Notes under the pieces: generated by a model
Databases searched by the model: none
What the model saw: the letters and a program-made list of their open reading frames with translations, nothing else
Told to the model about the DNA's origin: nothing
Origin: Rachicladosporium sp. CCFEE 5018
Lineage: Eukaryota; Ascomycota; Dothideomycetes; Cladosporiales; Cladosporiaceae
Direction: 5' to 3'
Assembly (NCBI GenBank): GCA_002077045.2
Contig: KZ111150.1
Location: 150,227-188,351, forward strand
Length of the DNA stretch: 38,125 nt
Translations under genes and position numbers: made by a program
Part shown: positions 9,007 through 19,721 of the stretch, one piece after another
How the letters are laid out: each line of letters opens with the position of its first letter
How positions within the stretch are numbered: the stretch's first letter is position 1

Positions 9007-9971
9007 GGTTGGAAGGTGAAGGGTTGCTCGGCAGGTGGGAATGGGTTACTGCGATGGTGGCGATTGTAGCGAGTGCTGAATAGTGCTTCGAGGAAAGCTC
9101 TGTAAAGACGATTCTTCAGTCGAGCTGAAGGCGGAGCTCCGTCGTGACACAACGTCGTCGTCGACACAATGCCTTCGCGGTAGAGTTCACGGCATGCAGA
9201 GACAAAGTTGCGGATGCGGAAAAGCCAGTCGCGATCCTACATCGATTAGGAATATCGCACCATATGTGCTTCGATCGCTGAACAGATTAAGCGGCTTTGA
9301 CGATCATGCACTGTACAAAGCACCGTCTTTGAGACATGAACAGTCGTTCATGTTGTCGTCGTCGTTTAGCCTTGAGTGGAGTCGTTCCGCATGTACATGT
9401 AAGTTGCATGTACCCCCACCAAACGCGGGCACATGGGACGCGATCTCGAGCTCAATGACCATCATCAGTCAGCTTCGTGTTATACGTCAATACAATCGAT
9501 CAATAGGCTGTACACAGCCATACCGAGACCGTGGATCTTACCTTCAACAAAGCTTTCAGCAATCGCCGAAGTGCAAGCAGTCACGAGTGCCACCGGCTCC
9601 CTTCCCTTTCCTCACTTCCCTCCATCTCTATCTCAGCAATCAGCGATATCACAAGTACCCTTCGAGTCCACAACCAGGGAGTCACCACCTTAGCTTCATT
9701 CGAACTCACCGTTCAGGACTTTCCGAAGCCGTCGAGCGGTAGGCACTGAATAGCTCCTCGAGCCAACTATCTGTCTTCAGCCCCAAGGCAGCCACGCGGG
9801 CCAAAAGGACAAGGCTACCGGTCTGTTGGCCACAGCTACTATTCATCGGCCCCCCATCGCCAAACACGAAGCAGATTGATTGCTGCTGAGCATCACGACA
9901 CACAGTCTCTTGTCGTTACGATCGAAGGCGCCCGTTCTGCCCGCTACGAGCGAGGCCAGCAGCAAGGCAAG
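9007..9971. promoter_or_regulatory. Divergent intergenic region between DUF6640-like and Yippee genes (copy A)
   Basis: This stretch of 965 bp should hold the promoter of the minus-strand membrane protein and the promoter and 5' UTR of the Yippee gene. A 219-codon open frame (9083-9742) is broken in copy B and is not called. Pyrimidine-rich sequence at about 9590-9640 is conserved in copy B and suits a fungal core promoter. Copy A carries a short extra segment near 9395-9412 between repeats of GCATGTA. Confidence 0.45.
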
Positions 9972-10439
9972 ATGGGCCTAGTCTACAACGTCTACCTCAA
10001 CGCCAAACGCATCTACGGCTGCAAAGTCTGCAAAACCCACCTTGCAGACCACGACGACATAATCTCACGAGTACGTTCCCTGTCACCCTCCAATTAAACA
10101 CCCATCGCCATACCTTCGCTCCCCCCTCCAATCTTCCTCCGCTCAACTCACTGCCTTTCTCCTCTAATCACACAATCCCATCTTTGTTCCTAACATCAAT
10201 CCCAGAACTTCCGCGGCCAACACGGCAAAGCCTACCTCTTCTCCTCCACCGTCAACGTCCTGCTCGGCGAAGCCGCCGAACGCAACATGACAACAGGTCG
10301 CCATATCGTGCGGGATATCAGCTGTAGGCAGTGCAAAGAGGTTGTGGGGTGGAAGTACGATCGCGCGTATGAGGGGAGCGAGAAGTATAAGGAGGGGAAG
10401 TTTATTCTCGAGGTGGAGTTGATGTGTAGTGTGACGTAG
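9972..10439 (+). CDS. Yippee-family zinc-binding protein (copy A)
   Basis: Two exons (9972-10070 and 10206-10439) separated by a 135-nt intron encode 110 residues. The start MGLVYNVYLNAKRIYGC matches the usual start of fungal Yippee proteins; an in-frame ATG at 9876 would add 32 residues of no known type. The two CxxC pairs that hold the zinc in the Yippee fold are present (CKVC in exon 1, CRQC in exon 2), with HLADHDD and FRGQHGKAYLF between them. Yippee proteins are conserved in eukaryotes and linked to ubiquitin-ligase complexes and cell-cycle functions. The protein is identical to copy B, but the intron is unrelated in sequence and length. Confidence 0.9.
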
Positions 10440-10921
10440 ACTTGAGATGAGGGGAAGGGCGATGGCGAGAGGGGAGGGTCAAAGGGTGGTGAGTCGGGAC
10501 CCAGAAGGGCGTGGTGGACGGAGGACTAAGCATAATTTGGGGGAAAGGGAGTTGGGGTCTGGCAATGGGCAATTGGAATGGGGCATGATGAGGGATTTGA
10601 GATATGAGCATATGACTTTACACATTTGGCTTGCTTCCAGGGGCAGATATCGCAATTGACAATCGCACATGGCGGCTTACCAAGTGCTGACGGCGGAACG
10701 TGAAGCTTGTGGCAAACCCCGAAATTCTACCTCCGCTGCATACCGACACGTTGCCCGCACTACCCAACGCGGTTGCCGATGATCTTCCCCTGAGAATCCA
10801 CTAGAGTGGTGATGCCTAGCCTCCGCGACTCACCAAAACGCCAGAAACAGTCCCAGACCCCAATGTCGTAAGTCATCATCAATGCATCATAGTCTGTAGC
10901 TCAGTGCCAGCATCATGTCGT
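10440..10921. other. Convergent 3' region between Yippee and cysteine dioxygenase genes (copy A)
   Basis: The two genes converge here. The first 150 bp are strongly purine-rich on the plus strand (runs of GGGG and GAGAGGGG), as in copy B. I see no gene. Confidence 0.5.
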
Positions 10922-11866
10922 CTAAGCAGCTTGTCCCCCTTTCAAGCCATACACAGAATGAAACCCGCATTTCGCGACATGCTCACTTGCCCCAGTCTCG
11001 GCGTCAAAAACGTGACTGCCATGCGTAGCCGCATTCGGAGGCTATGGTAATACTGTCAGTACTCCTGGTACCTTTATCGGAGGGAACATCAGCCTTACTG
11101 TATACAAATGCAAACTCACAGCCACTTCTGTCGCACTCGGATTCGTGATGCGGTGTAGACCTAGGCGATCGGACATGTAGGTGACTTGATCTCGGCCGTA
11201 CGTCCGCTCCCTCTGCACTTGTAGCGGTTGGCTCGGTCGACTAGCGAGCGTGCACCTATGCGTGGGAGTACGTGCTGCCGGGCCGCTACAGCGTTGTGCC
11301 GGTTCGTTCTCGCACGGCCATGCATATAGCGTTTCTCGCAATGAACCTTTTAGTATCTTCATCAAGCAATGTGCGCCAGAGTGGTCATGTATGGGCGAAG
11401 CGCAACCGGGGTTCCAGACGAGGACTAGGAGGTTTGCGTGCTGGTTGATTGTTGAGACGAGATTACGGGTGTAGGGGACTGATGGGTCGGCGATTGCGTA
11501 GCGTCGCCAGTCGGCGTCGTGAGAGGTGTAAGATGTGAGCGCTCTCTGCAAGGCTCGCACGTTGGTGTCCGGGCTGGCACTGCCGTTCAAGATACCACTG
11601 TGTTGGCCGAGGACGCGTGTCAGATCCGCGACGAGAGTTTGCAGAGACAGCCTTGCGGACGTAGGCATCTGTTGCTTTGCAGAGCTGACAGTCTGCCGCT
11701 GCCCTGTGAAGGCAAGAGGGTGTACATCGCCTCCTGTGTTGGTTTGGGAAACTGCGGTGTGCAAGCATCGCCCAGAGACCCCGCGCGCGACCATGGCAGG
11801 CCCAGATTGCGCTGCAATGTGCTGGATCGCTCGCATGGAGCCACGAGAGCAGCTGAGAGTCGCCAT
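10922..11866 (-). CDS. Cysteine dioxygenase (copy A)
   Basis: Two exons (11866-11099 and 11041-10922) with a 57-nt intron (GTAAGG donor, TAG acceptor) encode 295 residues. The enzyme oxidises L-cysteine to cysteine sulfinate using non-haem iron. The iron-binding histidines are visible in SPIHDHSGAHC (H160, H162) and LGLHR (H238). C167 and Y255 correspond to the Cys-Tyr cofactor pair of animal CDO, and S251-H253-Y255 matches its Ser-His-Tyr triad in SLHLY. The last exon supplies TPPNAATHGSHVFDAETG, the usual end of the cupin. The first about 72 residues are longer than usual, basic and variable between copies, resembling a mitochondrial presequence. A further conserved ATG exon upstream (11991-12030) could be spliced in frame. 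Confidence 0.88.
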
Positions 11867-12563
11867 CGCTGCTGATTCTTTCTTGTACTTTGATGAAAGT
11901 GGACAAGTGGATGGATGGAAAGAGAAGATGTAATCGCACGCTTATCACAGAGAAGGAGATATCGAGATGTGTTCAAACCCCACTGCTCACCAGACGTCGC
12001 CGACCACGCTGACCATTCATCGTCGGCCATCGGAGTCTCGTGGTTTTGTGTGGAACTTGCTCACCTTGAGCCGGCGCTTCCCGAGAATCACTCATGGACG
12101 TCGCAGATGCTACATGGCGTGCCAAATTGACGATGGCGAAGTCTAGGGGTGAAGATGACGATAGTGGAGCGTACAGTGGAACTTTCGAAGGAAGAAACGC
12201 GGCCAGAAGTGAAGTGAGGTCGACTCGTCCATTTCCGTAGGTAACGTGCAAGCACACCATCGCCCCTGCTCTCACGGAAGGACGGTGCGGCGCGACTACT
12301 CAGGCGATATATCAGGCATCAAATCTGAACCCAAACCCTACGGCTTGAGTACCACGGCTGGCCTGAGCAATGATGTATCAGATGTAGTATGAATTGGTCC
12401 TTGGCCTTGGTATGAGGTGACACGGGTCCATATTACAGGCAACACAATCCGATAGAGCTTTCCGTATCCAGCACGTCTCTGCTCTGCTCCTTCCAACCGA
12501 CTCTCTGTACCCCAGCGATCTTCGCAATGCCTTGAGCAACGTCGCCCACGCCCCCGCCAAGCC
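11867..12563. promoter_or_regulatory. Divergent region between cysteine dioxygenase and NAK kinase genes (copy A)
   Basis: This stretch of 697 bp holds the promoters of two divergent genes. On the minus strand, an ATG-initiated 40-nt segment (11991-12030, MADDEWSAWSAT) is followed by a GTGAGC donor. Splicing to the AG at 11869-11870 would join it in frame to the dioxygenase. The same structure is kept in copy B (34834-34873). It may be a first coding exon or a conserved upstream reading frame. Confidence 0.4.
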
Positions 12564-14571
12564 ATGGCTTCCACCCTCCCCCACCGCCCCACGACCTATC
12601 GCGCCCCGGCCGCACCCCCAGCCGCTCCTGCAGGCACCTTCCTCCCCGGCACCAAAGTCCAGGTCGGCTCCCACCGCGTCGTAATCGAAAAATACCTCTC
12701 CGAAGGCGGCTTCGCCCACGTCTACGTCGTGCGAGTCCCGCGGGAAGACGGCAAACATGAGCTCGCGGTTCTCAAGCGCGTGGCAGTGCCTGACAAAGAC
12801 CACCTGGCCAGTATGCGGACGGAGGTGGAGACTATGAAGAAGTTGAAAGGGCATGGCAAGATCGTGACGTATTATGATAGTCATGCGAGTCAGTTGAAGG
12901 GAGGGGGGTATGAGGTTTTCTTGTTGATGGAGTATTGTAGTGGAGGCGGCCTGATCGATTTCATGAATACACGGTTACAGCATCGGTTGACTGAGCCGGA
13001 GATCTTGAAGATTTTCGCTGATGTCGCCGAGGGGGTGGCTTGTATGCATTACTTGAAGCCTCCTTTACTGCATCGCGATCTAAAGGTGGAGAATGTGCTG
13101 ATCTCGAAGACCGCGAGCGGAGGCGCGACGTATAAGTTGTGTGACTTTGGGAGTACGGCGGCGCCGAGACCTGCTGCGACGACTGCGGAGGAGGGGAGGC
13201 TGATCGAGGAGGATGTGCAGAAGCATACGACTATGCAGTATCGCAGTCCGGAGATGGTCGATGTGTGGCGGAAGCAGCCGATTGACGAGAAGGCGGATGT
13301 GTGGGCGTTAGGAGTGCTGCTGTACAAGCTCTGCTATTACACGACGCCTTTTGAGGAGGTCGGACAGATGGCGATCTTGAATGCCACGTTCAAGTTTCCT
13401 TCGTATCCGCAATTCTCGCCGCGGCTGAGGAAGTTCATCAGCTGGATGCTTAAGGAAGACCCGAAGGCAAGGCCAAATATCTATGAGACCATCAAAGAAT
13501 CTGCATCGATGCGAGGAGCGGAGGTCCCTATCAAGGACATTTACGCCGATCGCACACGGTCTGAGGCGCGACGCACGCAGGAATTGCCTCCTTCGCGGTC
13601 TGCAGTGTCGTCTCCCACTGTGGGTATTGGCCTGGAGAAAGCGCAGACGAGGACTGAGGGGATGAGCTTACCAGACGTAACGCCAATGAGACGAGGTCGG
13701 CCGACTGCGGCTCAGTTGGCACCCATTGCTGTGAAGCCAGGTGCATCGCCTGCACGAGGGGATCCGTTCGCGGCACTCGACTCCAAGAACTTCGATAAGC
13801 GAAGTGAAGCTGTGGACGAGCTGTCCCAGCGCTTCCCTGCTATAGACGAGTTCTCCATTGTCAACGAGAAAGCTACGCCGTTCAAGTTCACTGCTAGTCC
13901 GCCAAGCACTCAAGCCCCGGTCAACAGTAAGCTGAATGAGCGCGTTGTGCAAGCACTTGCAGACGATGCTTTCAAGGGCATCGATAAGGCCAGCGCTGTT
14001 CCAAAATCAGAGAGTGCAGTGCAGTTGCAGCAGAAGTCAGCAGCTTCGCTCACGAAGCTGAGGAGCGCCGACAGACCTCAAGAGGTGTACACACCACAGC
14101 CACTACCCTCGACCGCCAGTGGGCGCTATAAGTCGACTGCTGTTGGCAGCTCTCCGCCACGTACCAGCTCATTACAGCCTACGAGTAGCGCTGCTTCAAC
14201 ACTGAAATCGCCTGACTTCATGAAGCGGCCAGTATGGAAAGTGCCAGACCACGGCCGATCAGCAAGCCAGCCACGAGCACGCGAGACGTCGCAGGCGGCA
14301 CCGACGACTCTGCAGCCACCTTCGCAGTGGCCTAGCTTACTGAATGTAAACCGCTCGAAGTCACAAACTTCGACTGTGACGACGGTAGCATCATCTCGAC
14401 CGTCTCTCGAAGGCGGGAGACCGTCGCAGCTTGATGTTGGAGATGACACACTTCATCGCGCACGGTCTGCACAACCGCGGACAAGACCGAATAGCTCGTA
14501 CGTTACTTCAAATCTGGACTTCTTGCGGGATCACGAACTATCACGAAAGTCCTCGTCGGAGGCGCGAAGAT
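12564..14571 (+). CDS. NAK-family (Ark1/Prk1/AAK1-like) serine/threonine kinase, cut by assembly gap (copy A)
   Basis: An open frame of 669 codons starts at MASTLPHRP and runs into the N gap without a stop. The kinase domain covers about residues 38-312. It has the glycine loop (SEGGFAHVYVV), the ATP lysine K71 in AVLKR, HRDLKVEN at 170-177, DFG at 194-196 and YRSPEMVD in place of APE. SEGGFAHVY and MQYRSPEM are typical of the NAK family. In yeast, Ark1, Prk1 and Akl1 phosphorylate endocytic coat proteins at cortical actin patches. The long tail is rich in S, P, T and R and looks disordered. The frame stops where copy B continues for at least 732 bp more. The 5' quarter differs from copy B much more than the rest. 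Confidence 0.88.
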
Positions 14572-14671
14572 NNNNNNNNNNNNNNNNNNNNNNNNNNNNN
14601 NNNNNNNNNNNNNNNNNNNNNNNNNNNNNNNNNNNNNNNNNNNNNNNNNNNNNNNNNNNNNNNNNNNNNNN
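14572..14671. other. Assembly gap of 100 N
   Basis: Exactly 100 N, the conventional length for a gap of unknown size. It interrupts the kinase gene on the left and the glucosyltransferase gene on the right. The missing sequence must include the rest of the kinase gene (at least 732 bp by copy B) and most of the glucosyltransferase gene. If the order is real, the true distance is therefore several kilobases. Confidence 0.97.
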
Positions 14672-15154
14672 CCCGCGGTGCTCACAACGCGCCCAGATTG
14701 CTGAATGATCCGCTCGTCAGAGAGCCGGACGCTATCACGGGCATCACGAGCGGGCTGATCGCTGGCTGCAAGGGCATAGTACTGGGTACATACGATGGCG
14801 TCACTGGGCTGGTCACACAGCCATACGTCGGCGCTCGCGATGGTGGCGTAGTAGGCGGCGTGCTAGGTATCGGCAAGGGCCTTGTTGGGGCGCCAATGAA
14901 ACTTTGCGAGGGTGCGTACTCACTGCTAGCCTAAGGCACGTTGATGAGCTGACTTGACTGCATTAGCAATGGCGGCACCCGTAGGCTACCCGCTCAAGGG
15001 TATAGAGATGGAGATCTCGCAGGCCATAGCGAGGAGACACCGCGACCCAGTCGACACTGCTAGGATTGCACAAGGCGAGTGGGAGTATCATGAAGCAAGC
15101 GAGGACGACCGTCAAAAAGTATTGGCAGCCTGGAAGGCCCTCTCAATGCAGTGA
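14672..15154 (+). CDS. C-terminal end of a sterol glucosyltransferase-like protein (copy B, 5' end in gap)
   Basis: Two exons (14672-14911 and 14967-15154) flank a 55-nt intron with the same donor and branch site as copy A and a TAG acceptor. The extra 134 bases show more of the tail: DPLVREPDAITGITSG, then CKGIVLGTYDGVTGLVTQP. These repeated G-rich helices, ending in GYPLKGIEMEI, are like the C-terminal extension of large fungal sterol glucosyltransferases. The frame is open from the gap to the stop after ALSMQ. The catalytic region is not seen, so the enzyme call stays tentative. Confidence 0.6.
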
Positions 15155-15240
15155 TCTGGATGGATGAGTGGAACACTCCTCCCGGCAGCATCTACCGCAT
15201 AACTCAACAGAGAACCAAAAACCATCGCTGCGCGCCCAAC

Positions 15241-15322
15241 CTCAGAGTCGAACTGAGGACCTCCGCTTCACACGTTGGTGCTTCGCAACGCCGGAGCGTA
15301 GCCCGCCGCGGAAGCAACGGGC
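15241..15322. repeat. Cluster of three small hairpins (copy B)
   Basis: Same three stem-loops as 436-517. The first stem is perfectly paired here (CTCAG and CTGAG around AGTCGAA). The third stem (GCCCG/CGGGC) is unchanged, with a substitution only in its loop. Confidence 0.4.
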
Positions 15323-15845
15323 AGACGTGACAACCTCTTCCGAACCTGCCGGCGTCAATGGTTGCTATACGTGAGCGGTAGCATCCCGTTAGATTATTGA
15401 GCTGAGATTGAGTCCTGACCGCGGGCTATCGAATATGCACTGGTCAATCCCACTGGACGACATGTGCCATCACATGCTTGATTGTGGACGTCATGTCGTG
15501 ACTCGCTGAGTCGCTGCCTGGAGTCCAGTGAATGCACCAGGCTCTATACAGGGCTACGGAGTGATATGCTCCCCGAGCGAGCAGTGATATCAGACCATGA
15601 ATGTGTGGGCGGCCAAGCCAGACAGCTAGAATCGCGTACGAAGCATCGGCACTGCTCCTCACCCTGTGCAAAGATCAGGTAGCACGCCGTTGAGCGGACT
15701 CTCTGCAATCTTCTTCCGCACCCATGTACGTGTTCTGCATATCTTCACTAAGCCTGCCATGGACGGGGTTTCGACCGGACAGCACACCAAAACAGCGCCA
15801 AAAGCATTACCAATACTCAGGATGGAACTGAAAACCTCCGCCTCG

Positions 15846-15948
15846 CACCTGCTGGCAGAACCGAGCAGGTGACAACCTCCTCGAAACCTGCCGGGATTGT
15901 CAGTTGCTATTAGTGAGCGGCGCCTTACCATTAGACCATATCGGCGGC
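15846..15948 (-). repeat. tRNA-like or SINE-like relic with an 8-bp hairpin (copy B)
   Basis: Counterpart of 1041-1143. The minus-strand A-box-like TGGTCTAATGG and the 8-bp inverted repeat are kept. The B-box-like site reads GGTTTCGAG, changed from copy A, which suggests no selection on it as a tRNA. Confidence 0.3.
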
Positions 15949-17461
15949 TGATGGGCATCGATCCAGTGTCGACGCTCATATACTCACGAAACAGTGGGCA
16001 TCATGTGCATTCACGCGCTCAGCCGGGTTCCTTCTGGATGATAAAGGTAAGCTGCTCCATATCAGCGACGAACTTCACGCATAGCTCGTCCAAGAGTGGA
16101 TGGCGTAGGGTCATATGTTAGAAGCTCGCATGTGGGAATTGTGGCGCGCAACTACAGGCCACCGCGTTGATCATCAACCCGATATCTGACCATGTCACGA
16201 GAATTCACACTTCGACTTCGCAGGGCAGTCCAGCTCCATGCGTCTGACAAGCATATAGTGGTTCAGTTCCTGACCATCCGTTGACCCTATCAAGCGCTGT
16301 GTGCCCCCCGGCTGTGTACCGATTAGACTATTGCATATACATGGTCTATTCTCGAGTCACTTCGCGAGCTCATTGTCAAAGTCATGGATCAGCAGATCTA
16401 CCATTGACTCCGATGCCGGTCCGCAATATTGGGAGCGTAGTATCACACATGACACTGGCGTTCTGGAGAGGCTCGAATCTTGCTGGAGCTGAGGAATCGA
16501 CTGTAGGGGAAGTCGGGAGCTTTCAGTCAAGGCGTTGACAGCACCCCAGACCTGTTCAATGACCGCAAAGCACAGAACCATAGCAAAGCTGTAGCCCACA
16601 TGCTAAGACCTAGCGCACTACTTCAACGTCTCATGCGCAGAGATGTGACTTCGGACCTATGCGTATGTTGGATCAGCTTGAAGTGCGGAGCGAAGTGTAG
16701 ACCATGAATGTCGTTCTCGCCGGTCACCGCCAATTTGGCACCGAAGCCCGCCCGGAGAGCACGCAACGTGCAGCATCACAAGTCTCAAGTCCGTCATCAC
16801 TCCGTTGCGGCATACCCGAGCTCAACCTTGGCATCGGGTCCTGTAATGGCCGCTTCGACCATGTTTGCCTCAGCCATCTCACAATGCCCATTAAGTAGCG
16901 TACTGCTCCTGGCTCAGCACTCAGCTCTTAGCTATGGAGGTGTTCGAGGCTGCGTCCGGTCTGGTACCGACGGGCCAGTAATGGAAGGACTAGCTCATGC
17001 AGTTGACAATGCTGGATTTCGCGATACACGCCAGTCTGTGGTCTCTATAAGGTAGGGAGCTAATCTCATTGTCCATGCAGACCATGCACGTCCTACGCCT
17101 GCCCACTGGGCTGCAGTACGCGAACGTTGATGGTACCCGCCTACAAGACAGACTACATCGAAGCTCGAGATTCAGTCAGATGCGTTTAGCATTCCGCCGG
17201 AAGTCAGGATTCGCCATGATCGCAGAAACCCGGCCGACTCACAGTCCGAAGAGAAGTCGAGCGTGATTCTGAAGAACTTGATTCCTTGGCACCAGCTGAT
17301 CGGTTGGCACAGGGAAGCAGCGGTGTAGCGTCTCTGAAGCTCCCCGCTCGTTTGAGACCTGGGCTAAATGCCAATCCGCAGCACAATGTGCAGCCAACTC
17401 AACCGTTGAAAGGGAAGCGTTTACACGGCAATAGAGGTAAGGTACCGCACGTTGTTCCTCG

Positions 17462-17487
17462 CGCTAATGCAAGGCTTATGCAAGTAC
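17462..17487 (+). promoter_or_regulatory. Conserved upstream block of SSCP-A (copy B)
   Basis: Begins CGCTAATGCAAGGC, about 296-321 bp before the SSCP-A start codon. The right half is slightly changed (TATGCAAGTAC). Confidence 0.35.
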
Positions 17488-17782
17488 TGCATACTTGGCT
17501 GTTGGTTTCGAACTGCGACGGCCACTGAGCTTGCGGTATGTGGAAAGCATGATCATGTGTATATATTCGAAGGCGAGAGATACTGCCTCCCCAAATTACG
17601 CTGGGCATGTCGCCGAGTCGTTGGACAGTGCAGATACATGTATAGATACTGCTCACCACGCTCACGCATTGGGTTCTTTCATAGCTGCGTATCGACTGTC
17701 CAACGCTTCTGAATCATTTTCCGCACTGGAACCACGCGACCTGTACAACCCTCTTGTTCGTATACCTCATCTTGTAGCCAAG

Positions 17783-18186
17783 ATGAAGCTGTCTATAGCG
17801 GCAGTGTTGATCTTCGCTGGCGCCAGTGGGTACAAATCGACAAATTCAAATGTCGCCAGATATTTACCATTGAATCACATGCTGACCCTCCATAGGTCTG
17901 TCCAGCGATGTCTGCGGTCGATGCAACCTAGGAGCTTCTTGCGCGGGTTATCGCGACCTAAGCTGCTGCGCACAGAAGGAGCACCCCAATCGCGTTGTCC
18001 GTGTGCCCTCGATGTGCGTTCCCTGCTTCGCAGACACTGACTTCTCGACAGCTGAAATGCATGGGCACTGGGCCGACGTGGCAGATCACGATCGGCTGTG
18101 GTGATGAGGGTCCTTGCGGGTGCACCTTTGACGGTGATATCTGCTGCAAGCAGAGGTTTGGACTCGGGTGCAATAGTGTTTCGTGA
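17783..18186 (+). CDS. Small secreted cysteine-rich protein SSCP-A (copy B)
   Basis: Three exons (17783-17825, 17896-17996, 18052-18186) encode 92 residues, with introns of 70 and 55 nt in the conserved positions. A signal peptide (MKLSIAAVLIFAGA) precedes a mature domain with all 12 framework cysteines, including ITIGCGDEGPCGC, where copy A has lost a cysteine. The mature part is otherwise nearly the same as copy A (for example CAGYRDLSCC and GDICC are shared). It looks intact and functional. SSCP-A and SSCP-B share intron positions and cysteine spacing, so they are paralogs from an older duplication. Confidence 0.8.
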
Positions 18187-18840
18187 AGGGGGAATGGCAG
18201 GGAGAAGCCTTGCAAGAGATCGTAAGCAGATAAGTAGCTGGCAGAAGATCCACGCTGCGCAAGGGTTCGCTTAAAGGCAGTGATAAACAGCTCGCTGCGC
18301 TGTGTAGTCGTCTCTCGGATGAGCACTGTAGCGACATCAACAGCTCCATCCAGACCAGAGCTCCGGTGGTAGATTTGGCACTTCACATGCTCTGACCAGG
18401 CCAAGCTGGCCTACGCATGATGGCAATGATCGCATTCCTCTCCCTTGAAAATATATCGTCTGCAATGCTACTTCTGACGCAGATTGAGACAACGTAGGGT
18501 CTAATCATCCCCGTCATCAGCTGCTCGGCGATGGCTTCTCGAGTAGCTGCTTCCCATCGTCCCGCTCTCAGAACGCTCTTGGGATGCCCCCGATCTTGCT
18601 CTCACCTTCCTCAGAGGTTCGAGTCAAGCGCACGAGATCGCAACTACGCACTTCCACATGCCATTCACGCTGAGTAGTCACAAGAAACTCTCACGCGCTG
18701 CGAGAAGGCAGATGGTGGCGGTCGCGGAAGCGCGCACATCTCAGCGAGATGCCAGGCATTCGAGCGCTTGTTGCTATGACCAGTCCCTTTCGAGAGATTT
18801 TCATCCTCATACCAAGATCTAAGATCCGGCCTGTGTGAAG

Positions 18841-19020
18841 AAGTGAATCACTTCCAAGCCAGCCGAATCACGCACCATTATCCCCGAGTGCCAGATGTCA
18901 ATCTCAGGGAATCGCGGCATATCCAGGACGACTTGAGGCGCACGGTATTGAGAGTTTTGCGGATCTCCTATGACTCTGGATCAATGTAGGCCTCGCCGAG
19001 TTCGCAGAGCAATAGTAAGT
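18841..19020 (-). pseudogene. Decayed SRPK-like kinase C-lobe fragment (relic 1, copy B)
   Basis: Minus-strand translation gives QYRAPQVVLDMPRFPEIDIW, aligning with QYRAPEVILDMPWSHEIDIW of the intact kinase at 27110-28523. Upstream (higher coordinates), LLCELGEAY aligns with VLCDFGEARY in another frame, with a stop and a frameshift between. The DFG motif has become ELG. It is clearly a dead kinase fragment, older than the nonsense mutation in copy A. Confidence 0.7.
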
Positions 19021-19721
19021 ACCGTACAAGCATTCAAGGAAGGGTATTGTCTAGACTGCGAGAGGATGCCAATCGATCCTACTAGTACGGGGCGGGGAAG
19101 GGCAGGGGACGGCCCGACGCGGCGGCATCAGCTCTGTACAGTAGAGAGCATCTGAAGATCCTCCCAGTCCACCGTGATTATTACGGAACATCGACTTCAA
19201 CGGCTTCATCACCCTATCTGTGAGTCCAACGCATATCTGCCACCATCGCCCCATGAAGCGTCGCCAGGAAAACGGCATGATGGTGGACTACGGTAGTTGC
19301 CAGCAAGTCGTTTCTATTTTATCAACTGTACATTTTCATTACCACATGTCTCCGTTGAAGTACGACTCCAGCTCAATCTCATAGCTATCGGCGTTAAAGA
19401 CGTGCGATGCTCGACCAGTGACCAGGTTTCGACTCTTCACTCAAACAGCAAGCACCGGTGAGTTGTGTCTACAAGAAAGGCATCGATCCGTCAAAGCCTA
19501 GCTGTCATTGGTCATGTAAGCGCCGTTTCCCACCGCGCAGGGTATTTCACCGGAAGAGGCGTCGCGCGTGGTGGTGTGCGTGATGCCCAAGTGTAAGGCG
19601 ATAAGCCCCACATGCGATGAGGCTGTATGATCCCGTCCATTCAATGTGCTTTTGTACCGGCTGGTTGCGCAGATGCGCAGATGCCACGGCTGCGCTCTGC
19701 GCACAAAGCTTCTGTTGCCCA
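19021..19721. other. Intergenic region at the left edge of the copy B extra segment
   Basis: Homology with copy A ends near 19130, after the GC-rich block that matches about 4270-4310. From there to the kinase-vWA start I see no gene; this is likely the promoter of that gene. The open frame from 19617 continues into the gene, but its first 35 codons have no recognisable content. Confidence 0.4.

Larger units (their letters stand above)
1..14571. repeat. Segmental duplication, copy A (about 14.6 kb)
   Basis: This block is collinear with copy B at 14806-37393. Base 1 corresponds to 14806, and the last base before the N run (14571) corresponds to 37393. Gene order, strand and intron positions agree throughout. 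Alignment is broken by an extra 7.9 kb in copy B and by a rearranged stretch just before the NT-C2 stop codon. Identity varies locally: some stretches differ at only a few bases per 250, others at about one base in ten. Whether the two copies are neighbours in the genome depends on the join at the N gap. Confidence 0.9.
15155..17782. other. Long non-coding stretch between glucosyltransferase tail and SSCP-A (copy B)
   Basis: Counterpart of 350-2979, without a recognisable gene. The hairpin cluster is at 15241-15322 and the tRNA-like relic at 15846-15948. Open frames seen here differ in length and frame from those of copy A. A frame of 181 codons at 17495-18040 only reads through the SSCP-A introns. 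Confidence 0.5.

Noticed and set aside
9395..9412. Short extra segment between GCATGTA repeats as a transposon footprint
   Set aside because: Too short and low in complexity; replication slippage explains it equally well.
9083..9742. Open frame of 219 codons upstream of the Yippee gene
   Set aside because: Interrupted in copy B (split near 32337-32396), no recognisable motif, and lies where the 5' UTR and promoter are expected.
17495..18040. Open frame of 181 codons overlapping SSCP-A of copy B
   Set aside because: It reads through both SSCP-A introns in one frame; the three-exon SSCP model is supported by four paralogs.
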